A stretch of DNA of 43,688 bases. Origin: Hyphomicrobiales bacterium (GTDB taxonomy: Bacteria; Pseudomonadota; Alphaproteobacteria; Rhizobiales; Rhizobiaceae). Position 1 is the first letter of the stretch, and each line of letters starts with the position of its first letter. A program made the translations under genes and the position numbers. Location: assembly GCA_002400845.2 (NCBI GenBank), contig NVRK02000074.1:1-43688 (forward strand). Reading direction: 5' to 3'. The notes beneath the pieces are model-generated. The model was not told the DNA's origin and did no database searches. It saw only the letters and a list, made by a program, of their open reading frames with translations. Positions 37,145 through 43,688 of this stretch are shown piece by piece.

Positions 37145-38578
37145 ATGCAGTTGAATCTTAAACTTAACCAATACGCAGAGAAAATTCTGCCTAGTGCTGT
37201 TTATAAAAAGGCACAACCTTTACTCTCAAAAGTCGAGGGTGCATTGGATGGCGATGATGATACCAGCGTTTCGAGACGTACGGCATTAATTGTATTTTCA
37301 ATTAGAATTGCCAGCGCTGCAATTGCTTATTTCTCACAAGTCTTTTTGGCCCGTTGGATTGGCGACTTTGACTATGGCATCTATGTTGCTGTTTGGGTTG
37401 CAATTGTTATGGTTGGTGGGCTTTCATGCCTAGGATTTTCAACTGGCATCATTAGATTTATTTCAGAATACCGAACCGCAAAAAGTTTCAGTCTGTTACG
37501 CGGGGTCCTTTATGGCGCATTTTTATGGCCAATTTTCTCAGCCACAATAATAGCAATCATTGGCGCGTCAATAATTTATGCTTCAGGCGATTTAATCTTC
37601 GAAAATCATTTCCTTATCCCAATTTACCTTTCTCTAATTTGCCTTCCAATGTTTGCTCTGCAAGAGATACAAGATGGATCAGCTAGAGCTTATGACTGGC
37701 CAAATGTTGCTTTATTACCAACTTTTATTTTACGCCCATTATTAATATTATGCGTCATGGCACTTTCAATTTGGCTGGGGTTCGAAGCAAGCGCTGCGAC
37801 TGCAATGATTGCATCCATCGTAGCCGTTTATGTAGCTGGCATAGTTCAAACCATCGCACTTTACCCAAGACTTAGAAAAGCAGTTCCAAAAGGCCCTAAG
37901 ACTTTTGAAACAAAAAGTTGGTTTAAAATTACCATTCCATTGTTCTTAGCCGATGGTTTTTACAACCTTTTAACAAATGTCGATATTCTTATTTTAGCGG
38001 CTTTTGTAAGCCCCGAAAAAGTAGGCATATATTTTGCTGCGGCTAAAACCTTGGCGCTGGTTCACTTCGTTTATTTCGCGGTAAAAGCTGCCTCTGCCCA
38101 TCGTTTTGCCGCTTATAATGCTGCTGGTGACAAACAAAAATATGAAGATTTTATTCGCGAAACCATACATTGGACTTTTTGGCCTTCACTGGCCCTTGCA
38201 TTAGTGATGGTTGTCTTGGGTAAATATTTCCTAATGTTATTTGGCCCATCATTTGCAATCGGCGAAAGTGTAATTTGGATAATGACAATTGGCATTGTTA
38301 TAAGAGCATCTGTAGGTGCTGCTGAAAGTATTTTGGCCATGTCAGGCAAACAAAACCATTGCGCTGCCATTTATGCTGGCACTTTGTTACTCGCTGTTAT
38401 TCTTAACATCGTGTTGATCCCTATATATGGCCTAAACGGCGCAGCATTAGCAACCACTCTCGCCCTATCTGTAGAGACGCTGGCATTGTACATAACCGCC
38501 AGAATTAGCCTCGGCCTACACATATTCATTATCCCTAAAAGACGCAATGATACGCTAACACAAGAGACAGCGAAATGA
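37145..38578 (+). CDS. Oligosaccharide flippase (Wzx/MATE-like polysaccharide exporter)
   Basis: A 477-residue inner-membrane protein with about 12-14 hydrophobic helices, beginning after a 45-residue charged N-terminus. The pattern of helices, with a FLARWIGDFDYGIYVAVW segment early and a GLNGAALATTLAL segment near the end, is that of the polysaccharide biosynthesis (RfbX/Wzx) family, which flips lipid-linked sugar units across the inner membrane. The substrate glycan is unknown; no glycosyltransferase genes are nearby. It overlaps the next gene by four bases (ATGA), so the two are coupled. The start ATG has TTGGAG closely upstream. Confidence 0.88.
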   Translation: MQLNLKLNQYAEKILPSAVYKKAQPLLSKVEGALDGDDDTSVSRRTALIVFSIRIASAAIAYFSQVFLARWIGDFDYGIYVAVWVAIVMVGGLSCLGFSTGIIRFISEYRTAKSFSLLRGVLYGAFLWPIFSATIIAIIGASIIYASGDLIFENHFLIPIYLSLICLPMFALQEIQDGSARAYDWPNVALLPTFILRPLLILCVMALSIWLGFEASAATAMIASIVAVYVAGIVQTIALYPRLRKAVPKGPKTFETKSWFKITIPLFLADGFYNLLTNVDILILAAFVSPEKVGIYFAAAKTLALVHFVYFAVKAASAHRFAAYNAAGDKQKYEDFIRETIHWTFWPSLALALVMVVLGKYFLMLFGPSFAIGESVIWIMTIGIVIRASVGAAESILAMSGKQNHCAAIYAGTLLLAVILNIVLIPIYGLNGAALATTLALSVETLALYITARISLGLHIFIIPKRRNDTLTQETAK

Positions 38579-39795
38579 TTTTACAAACACCAAAACAAAA
38601 AATCGCAAGTTCAATACAGCGCGTCCAACAAGACGACGACGTTATGGAATTGTTAGCAGAAATTGCTGGCATTGACGGCTCACATTGGCAGCTTTGCGTA
38701 CATCCGTTATTAAGAGATGCGCCTGAATGGGAGGCTTTAGAAAAGCTTGCAAACAACGCTTTGGGAGCAAACCCATTTTATGACGCAATATTTTTAAAGG
38801 CGATGCGTGGACGCTTAATCCGTAAGCAAGAATATCATCTTGTGTTGTGGGAAATAATTGGTGATGAGAAAGTAGCAAAGATAGCGTTTCCGGTTCAAGA
38901 CAGAAAAACTAAATCTGGCAATCGTCTTTTGCGTGCCTACGAAAATGAATACTCACCAAGCACCACCCCCCTAATTGATAAAAATGATGCGGACGAAACG
39001 ATAAGTAAATTTGTCCAAGCGCTTGATTCAGCGGTTGAAGAACATGGTCTAGTCCTGCGCATTGGTAATTTGTGTACCGACATGCCATTTGGTGATAATT
39101 TTTTAAAAGCCATTGAAGGTTTAAGCGCTAATAAAAGTGTTACCCTCAATCAAAAGCGTGCGGCTTTATTTCCAGAAATAAACAATGCAGGTGGGCTAAC
39201 AGGCCTAAGCTCAAAACGTCAACGTGAACACAGACGGCTAAGCACTAAGCTTTCTGAATTAGGCCAACTCGAATTTGAGCGGGTCGACGAATTCATGGAT
39301 GTATTGTTGCGCTTTGAAGAGTTTTTACTTCTAGAAGTTAAAGGCTGGAAAGGTCGTAAAGGCACGTCTATGCAGATGTTGAAAAAAGCATCTGTGTTTG
39401 CGCGCCAAGCCGTTACTGATTTTGCTTCTGCAGGGAAATGTGAAATTTTCTCTCTTCGACTTGACGGCAATGCCATTGCCATTGTCATCAACTTTCATCA
39501 AGACGGGCGCAATTACCCTTGGAAAATTGCATTTGACGAAAAATATGCAAATCGCTCTCCTGGCTCTGTTCTTATGTATCATATGTCACAAGAACTCTTA
39601 ACACGCCCAGACTTTGTAATGGCCGATTCTCTTGCTAAACCTGGCAAATCTTGGCTGTCTGCTATTTGGCATGACCACACATCTTTTAATGATATTATTG
39701 TGGGACCAAGTAATAAGGTTGTTAATAGTGTTAAAAATAGCATTCCGTTAAAAACGCGCCTTAAAGATTTTGCAAAAAAGATCTTAGGCCGCTAA
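38575..39795 (+). CDS. BioF2-like GNAT acetyltransferase, probably for polysaccharide modification
   Basis: A 406-residue cytosolic protein of the Acetyltransf_6/FemAB-like group. The central-to-C-terminal domain shows the RREHRRLSTKLSELG helix, LLEVKGWKGRKGTSM and LDGNAIAIVINF, followed by WKIAFDEKYANRSPGSVLMY, which are typical of this group. Members in polysaccharide loci are thought to acylate cell-surface sugars; here the role is inferred from overlap with the flippase (ATGA). The N-terminal 150 residues are less conserved. A terminator follows 40 bp downstream. Confidence 0.85.
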   Translation: MILQTPKQKIASSIQRVQQDDDVMELLAEIAGIDGSHWQLCVHPLLRDAPEWEALEKLANNALGANPFYDAIFLKAMRGRLIRKQEYHLVLWEIIGDEKVAKIAFPVQDRKTKSGNRLLRAYENEYSPSTTPLIDKNDADETISKFVQALDSAVEEHGLVLRIGNLCTDMPFGDNFLKAIEGLSANKSVTLNQKRAALFPEINNAGGLTGLSSKRQREHRRLSTKLSELGQLEFERVDEFMDVLLRFEEFLLLEVKGWKGRKGTSMQMLKKASVFARQAVTDFASAGKCEIFSLRLDGNAIAIVINFHQDGRNYPWKIAFDEKYANRSPGSVLMYHMSQELLTRPDFVMADSLAKPGKSWLSAIWHDHTSFNDIIVGPSNKVVNSVKNSIPLKTRLKDFAKKILGR

Positions 39796-39836
39796 TAGCC
39801 GCTAATTTACCAAAGCAAGACTGTGACAAAACATTC

Positions 39837-39860
39837 AAAGGGCATCTTATGCCCTTTTTT
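39837..39860 (+). terminator. Intrinsic terminator of the flippase-acetyltransferase unit
   Basis: Nine-base-pair stem AAAGGGCAT/ATGCCCTTT with a CTT loop, closing in a run of T. Confidence 0.9.
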
Positions 39861-40174
39861 CCTGCACTTCTTTCCTGCCCTTAATTTCTTTTCTATATTC
39901 TGGGCCAAACGTCTCACCCCCTTATTCACACTTTAAATTCTATTTATTTGCTGTTAATTGGCTTTTAATTAAAAGAATAGTTGAGGCTACGTGTTTTTTC
40001 AGATTCATAAATTTAGCAATTTACAAACCTATGGTTAATTTATGCCTATTTATTAGGCGCTGTATAAATATTAGGCAAATATGACAGCGTTTCTAAGGCC
40101 GGAAAACATCAATCATAATACTTTAGGCCCACAACTCACTGTAATATAACAATATTTAAATTAAAATTTTAAAC
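39861..40174. other. Upstream activating region of the nitrate-type operon
   Basis: AT-rich DNA with no gene. About 85-130 bp before the sigma-54 site it has clustered repeats: GCCTA/TAGGC inverted repeat (40044-40058), TATTAGGC twice (40051 and 40069), and CGCTGT/ACAGCG arms (40058-40063, 40084-40089) 20 bp apart. This is where an enhancer-binding protein such as NtrC would sit, although the repeats do not match the enteric NtrC consensus. Confidence 0.4.
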
Positions 40175-40190
40175 TGGCACAGCCATTGCA
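40175..40190 (+). promoter_or_regulatory. Sigma-54 (RpoN) promoter
   Basis: TGGCACAGCCATTGCA: exact -24 TGGCAC, five bases, -12 TTGCA, with the required 10 bp between GG and GC. Transcription would start near 40200, leaving a leader of about 170 nt before the ATG at 40372. Fits nitrogen control of the downstream transporter. Confidence 0.8.
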
Positions 40191-40204
40191 TTATAAGGGT
40201 TGTT

Positions 40205-40311
40205 CTCACCATTCAAATGGAATGAGGCCAGCATCGAAATAGATGTAAATATTAGCGTCGCCGAATTTTTACGATTGTAACTCCTCCCGCAACCGTAAAT
40301 TTTACGCCGGC
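40205..40311 (+). promoter_or_regulatory. Structured 5' leader of the nitrate-type operon
   Basis: Two predicted hairpins: a small one at 40205-40226 (CATTC/GAATG with a 3-nt bulge below) and a larger one with arms 40260-40273 and 40294-40311. The larger loop contains CTCCTCCC (40281-40288), complementary to the GGAG ribosome site at 40360. Possible translational or antitermination control; no terminator-like U-run is seen. Confidence 0.4.
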
Positions 40312-40371
40312 CTAGATAGTACCAAATAGTAATTGAATATGTGCAGTTTACTGCGCATTGGAGATATAGGC

Positions 40372-41769
40372 ATGTTGTCCAAATTGATAAATGTAAAAGC
40401 AACACTGATTGCATGCGCAACGTCGCTTGCATTTGCGAGCACATCTACTTGTGTCTTCGCAGAGCAGTTGGATGTAGAAAAATACGAGCTAACAATTGGC
40501 TTTATTAAACTTACAGACATGGCCCCTTTAGCCATAGCTTACGAAAAAGGTTATTTTGAAGATGAAGGTCTTTATGTAACGTTAGAAGCACAAGCCAATT
40601 GGAAAGTGCTACTTGATCGCACAATTACTGGCGAGCTTGATGGCGCGCATATGTTGTCTGGTCAGCCACTAGCGGCAACCATTGGCTTTGGTACAAAAGC
40701 TCACATCGTTACACCATTTTCAATGGACTTGAACGGCAACGGCATTACAGTTTCCAAAGAAGTTTGGAAGTTGATGAAACCACAAATTCCAGTTGGCATC
40801 GATGGAAAACTCGTTCACCCTATTAAAGCAGATACGCTTAAATCTGTGATTGAAAAGTTCAACGCTAAAGGCAAGCAGTTTAACATGGGAATGGTTTTCC
40901 CTGTTTCTACGCATAATTACGAGTTGCGTTATTGGTTGGCAGCAGGCGGCATTCACCCAGGCTTTTATTCTGAAAATGACGTATCAGGAACAATTTCAGC
41001 GCAAGCTATTCTTTCAGTTACCCCGCCACCGCAAATGCCTTCAACGCTAGAGGCAGGCACAATCAATGGTTACAGCGTAGGCGAACCGTGGAACCAAGCA
41101 GCCATTTTCATGGATGTTGGTGTACCTGTTATTACAGATTATGAAATTTGGAAAAACAATCCAGAAAAAGTGTTTGGCCTAACCAAAGAGTTTACACAAA
41201 AAAATCCAAACACAACTTTGGCTCTGACAAAAGCATTAATCAGAGCTGCAAAGTGGCTTGATGAAAACAACAATGCAAATCGCGAAGAAGCCGTTGATAT
41301 TTTATCGCGCTCGCAATATGTGGGCGCCGATAGGCAAGTTATTGCGGCATCGATGACGGGTACATTTGAGTTTGAAAAAGGCGATAAGAGAGATTTCCCT
41401 GATTTCAATGCGTTTTACCGACACTATGCAACATACCCGTTTTATTCAGATGCGGTTTGGACCCTAACGCAAATGCGTCGCTGGGGACAAATTTTAGAGC
41501 ACAAAGATGACGCTTGGTATCAACAAGTTGCCAAGTCAGTTTATCTGCCAGATATCTATATGAAAGCAGCCAATCTTTTAGTCTTAGAAGGCCATGTTGA
41601 AAGAGGCGATTTTCCAATTGCATCAGACGGCTACAAAAAACCAACAACCAGTTCAGATTTCATCGACGGCGTATCTTTCGATGGGAAATCACCAAACACT
41701 TACATTGATAGCTTGAAAATTGGTTTGAAAGCCAAACAAACAATCAAAGATAACGAAATACAGGGGTAG
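40372..41769 (+). CDS. Nitrate-type (CmpA/NrtA-like) ABC transporter substrate-binding protein
   Basis: A 465-residue periplasmic binding protein. A signal peptide ([22 protein letters not shown]..., cleaved near VFA at about residue 30) leads to a two-lobed domain with [73 protein letters not shown], and [15 protein letters not shown], all features of the NrtA/CmpA group. Nitrate, nitrite, bicarbonate or cyanate are the known ligands; nitrogen control favours nitrate or a related nitrogen source. ATG 40372 is preferred because GGAG lies eight bases upstream; a TTG at 40333 would bury the signal. First gene of a sigma-54-driven operon. Confidence 0.88.
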   Translation: MLSKLINVKATLIACATSLAFASTSTCVFAEQLDVEKYELTIGFIKLTDMAPLAIAYEKGYFEDEGLYVTLEAQANWKVLLDRTITGELDGAHMLSGQPLAATIGFGTKAHIVTPFSMDLNGNGITVSKEVWKLMKPQIPVGIDGKLVHPIKADTLKSVIEKFNAKGKQFNMGMVFPVSTHNYELRYWLAAGGIHPGFYSENDVSGTISAQAILSVTPPPQMPSTLEAGTINGYSVGEPWNQAAIFMDVGVPVITDYEIWKNNPEKVFGLTKEFTQKNPNTTLALTKALIRAAKWLDENNNANREEAVDILSRSQYVGADRQVIAASMTGTFEFEKGDKRDFPDFNAFYRHYATYPFYSDAVWTLTQMRRWGQILEHKDDAWYQQVAKSVYLPDIYMKAANLLVLEGHVERGDFPIASDGYKKPTTSSDFIDGVSFDGKSPNTYIDSLKIGLKAKQTIKDNEIQG

Positions 41770-41833
41770 GTTTTTCAGAAGACTATTTTGAAAAACATAT
41801 AACCCTCAATTTATAAAGTTTATAGGACCCGTA

Positions 41834-42904
41834 ATGGCAAGCCCTCACAGCGCAATACAAACATCGACAATACAAGAGAAAATGTTTTCTTTCATCAACA
41901 AGTCTAGCAGCTGGTTTGAAGCATTTGGTTTTGGTTGGTTAGTTCCTATTTTTAAAATCATTGCTGGCGACAATGTTAAAGAACAAATGAACGAACTTAA
42001 AAAAGTTCTCTTCATCCCATTAGCAGGTATCATTTTATTTGTCGTGGCATGGGGCATTCTGGCACCAAAAGTTCAAACTTCATTGGGCACTATTCCAGGT
42101 CCTGTTCAAGTTTGGCAAGAAGCTGGCAATTTGTGGACCGCCCATAAAAGAGAACGCAGCAAAGAAGTCGCCTTCCATGAGCGTGTTGCAAAACGCAATG
42201 CAAATTTTATTGCGACTGGCAAAGAACACAAAGTTAAGCACCCCGCCTATACAGGCAAAGCCACTTACATCGATCAAATCATCACGTCTTTATTTACCGT
42301 TGGCCTTGGCTTTATAATCGCAACAGCAATTGCTGTGCCGCTGGGCATTGCCGCAGGTCTTTCAAAAACAGTGAATGGCGCAATCAATCCGCTAATCCAA
42401 ATCTTCAAACCAGTCTCGCCTCTTGCTTGGTTACCAATTGTTACCATGATCGTTTCAGCAACTTATGTTGATCCTTGGAGTTTTATGTCAAAATCGCTGG
42501 TCGTATCTGCCGTCACAGTAACGCTGTGTTCTATGTGGCCAACATTGATTAATACAAGTTTGGGCGTCGCATCTATCGACAAAGACCTGATGAATGTTGG
42601 CAAAGTGCTTCAATTGCCTACTTACAAAACCATTACCAAATTGGTTTTACCATCATCGCTTCCATTTATCTTTACTGGCCTTCGTCTGTCATTGGGTGTG
42701 GGCTGGATGGTGCTAATCGCGGCTGAAATGCTGGCGCAAAACCCTGGCCTTGGAAAATTTGTTTGGGACGAATTCCAAAACGGATCTTCAAAGTCATTGG
42801 CAAAAATCATGGTTGCAGTTCTAACCATTGGTATCGTTGGCTTTATGCTAGACCGCCTAATGTTTGCACTTCAACGCGCCTTTACCTTTTCGGCAAATAG
42901 ATAG
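41834..42904 (+). CDS. Nitrate-type ABC transporter permease (NrtB-like)
   Basis: A 356-residue inner-membrane permease. It has an N-terminal extension of about 55 residues before the first helix (VLFIPLAGIILFVVAWGILAP-like). After GTIPGPVQVW comes a charged insert of about 45 residues (with RERSKEVAFHERVAKRNANF), and then five helices of the BPD_transp_1 fold. The EAA-type loop is KTITKLVLPSSLPFIFTGLRLS. The insert is longer than in classical NrtB and may contact the binding protein or ATPase. AGGA lies six bases upstream of the ATG. It is 64 bp after the binding protein and 10 bp before the ATPase. Confidence 0.92.
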   Translation: MASPHSAIQTSTIQEKMFSFINKSSSWFEAFGFGWLVPIFKIIAGDNVKEQMNELKKVLFIPLAGIILFVVAWGILAPKVQTSLGTIPGPVQVWQEAGNLWTAHKRERSKEVAFHERVAKRNANFIATGKEHKVKHPAYTGKATYIDQIITSLFTVGLGFIIATAIAVPLGIAAGLSKTVNGAINPLIQIFKPVSPLAWLPIVTMIVSATYVDPWSFMSKSLVVSAVTVTLCSMWPTLINTSLGVASIDKDLMNVGKVLQLPTYKTITKLVLPSSLPFIFTGLRLSLGVGWMVLIAAEMLAQNPGLGKFVWDEFQNGSSKSLAKIMVAVLTIGIVGFMLDRLMFALQRAFTFSANR

Positions 42905-42914
42905 GTGAACTAAT

Positions 42915-43688
42915 ATGGCTTATTTAGAAATATCGGATTTATCCAAACATTACGGCGAAGGCAAAAGACGCACGCAAGTTCTGTCTAATGTTAATTTGAA
43001 AGTCGAAGAAGGTGAATTCATTGCCATTGTTGGATTTTCAGGTTCGGGTAAATCTACACTCATTGGCGCGCTTGCTGGTTTAATTAAACCAGACAGCGGA
43101 GGCGTGCTTTTCAAGAATTGGGAAGTAACAAAACCAAGTTCTGATTTTGGAGTAGTTTTCCAAAATTACTCACTCATGCCTTGGCTAACAGTATTAGACA
43201 ATGTTCTGTTATCAGTAGATGCAGTTTTTAAGAAAAAATCTCGCAAAGAACGCAATAAGCAAGCACTTAAGTACCTAGACATGGTTGGCCTTAGCCATGC
43301 GATAGATCGTATGCCAGCAGAACTTTCAGGCGGCATGCGTCAACGTGTTTCTGTTGCTAGAGCATTAGCAATGCAGCCAGAAGTATTGTTGCTAGACGAG
43401 CCACTTTCAGCCCTAGATGCTTTAACACGAGCAAACCTTCAAGATGAGTTGGCAGATATTTGTCAAAAAGAGAAAAAGACGATCATTCTCATCACCAACG
43501 ATGTAGATGAAGCAATTTTATTAGCGGATAGAATTATTCCGTTAACGCCAGGTCCCAATGCAACGCTTGGTCCAGAATTTAAAGTTGATATTCCCCGCCC
43601 AAGATTGCGCGCTGAAATGAACTCAGATGAAGACTTCATCAAATTGCGCGGCCAAATTACCGACTATCTGATGAATGTAGCCGCTCAA
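42915..43688 (+). CDS. Nitrate-type ABC transporter ATP-binding protein (NrtC/NrtD-like), 3' end cut off by the window edge
   Basis: The first 258 codons are visible without a stop. Walker A is GFSGSGKST (residues 40-48), the Q-loop is in [11 protein letters not shown], the signature is LSGGMRQR, Walker B is VLLLDEP with the D-loop SALDAL. The switch position reads LITNDVDEA, so the usual His is Asn195. The [16 protein letters not shown] tail fits the nitrate/sulphonate/taurine importer group. It powers the permease at 41834. Whether a second ATPase or a fused domain follows lies outside the window. Confidence 0.93.
   Translation, partial: MAYLEISDLSKHYGEGKRRTQVLSNVNLKVEEGEFIAIVGFSGSGKSTLIGALAGLIKPDSGGVLFKNWEVTKPSSDFGVVFQNYSLMPWLTVLDNVLLSVDAVFKKKSRKERNKQALKYLDMVGLSHAIDRMPAELSGGMRQRVSVARALAMQPEVLLLDEPLSALDALTRANLQDELADICQKEKKTIILITNDVDEAILLADRIIPLTPGPNATLGPEFKVDIPRPRLRAEMNSDEDFIKLRGQITDYLMNVAAQ

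Overview
The window reads as a chromosomal segment of an AT-rich alphaproteobacterium (about 40 % GC by eye), most likely a marine member of the Hyphomicrobiales (Rhizobiales). The main argument is the gene set: a reverse-strand block hemC-hemD-mitofilin(Mic60-like)-HemY-like, divergent from tsaD-gpsA and an EVE-domain gene, is a characteristic alphaproteobacterial arrangement. FeeM-type acyl-amino-acid synthase, membrane-anchored TAXI and Cys-Arg-Ala type M15 lipoprotein families point the same way. Placement below order is not supported. I see no rRNA, tRNA, CRISPR array, insertion sequence or prophage.

Layout. 1-6.7 kb: a LysE-type exporter cut by the window edge, argG, a membrane-anchored TAXI-type binding protein, an M3 (Dcp-like) oligopeptidase and an aldo/keto reductase. 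6.7-14.3 kb: an unrecognised acidic protein and a Kv-like potassium channel (reverse), typA, a GNAT acetyltransferase, an unknown exported protein, ppa, a yggT-yggU pair, a TerB-like protein and a Prx5-type peroxiredoxin. 14.3-22.3 kb: the haem/cristae-like block (hemC, hemD, mitofilin, HemY-like) and tsaD-gpsA-EVE. 22.3-28.0 kb: two tandem M15-type lipoproteins, acsA, and a large L,D-transpeptidase. 28.3-32.5 kb: a FeeM-like acyltransferase, a PAS-GGDEF-EAL membrane protein and a Crp/Fnr regulator. 32.5-39.8 kb: an M20 amidohydrolase, a DacA-type D,D-carboxypeptidase, a CobW GTPase, a TusA-like protein, a DUF924 protein, and a flippase/acetyltransferase pair probably for a surface polysaccharide. 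40.2-43.7 kb: a nitrate-type (NrtABC-like) ABC transporter, running off the right edge.

How it works together. Most of the window is housekeeping: arginine synthesis, haem synthesis, translation-associated GTPase and tRNA modification, acetate activation, and cell-wall remodelling (L,D-transpeptidase, D,D-carboxypeptidase, two M15-like lipoproteins). The clearest regulatory signal is an exact sigma-54 promoter (TGGCAC-N5-TTGCA) with a roughly 170-nt structured leader in front of the nitrate-type transporter, which implies nitrogen control.

The points most worth a second look are that promoter and leader; a 25-bp duplicate of the end of one M15 gene whose four differences are all synonymous (apparent relic of a lost third paralogue); the FeeM-like enzyme beside a c-di-GMP protein with repeated ATTCGAAT elements in the divergent promoter; a transporter ATPase with Asn in place of the switch His; and several unexplained inverted or direct repeats between genes. 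I did not identify a clearly new multi-gene system.
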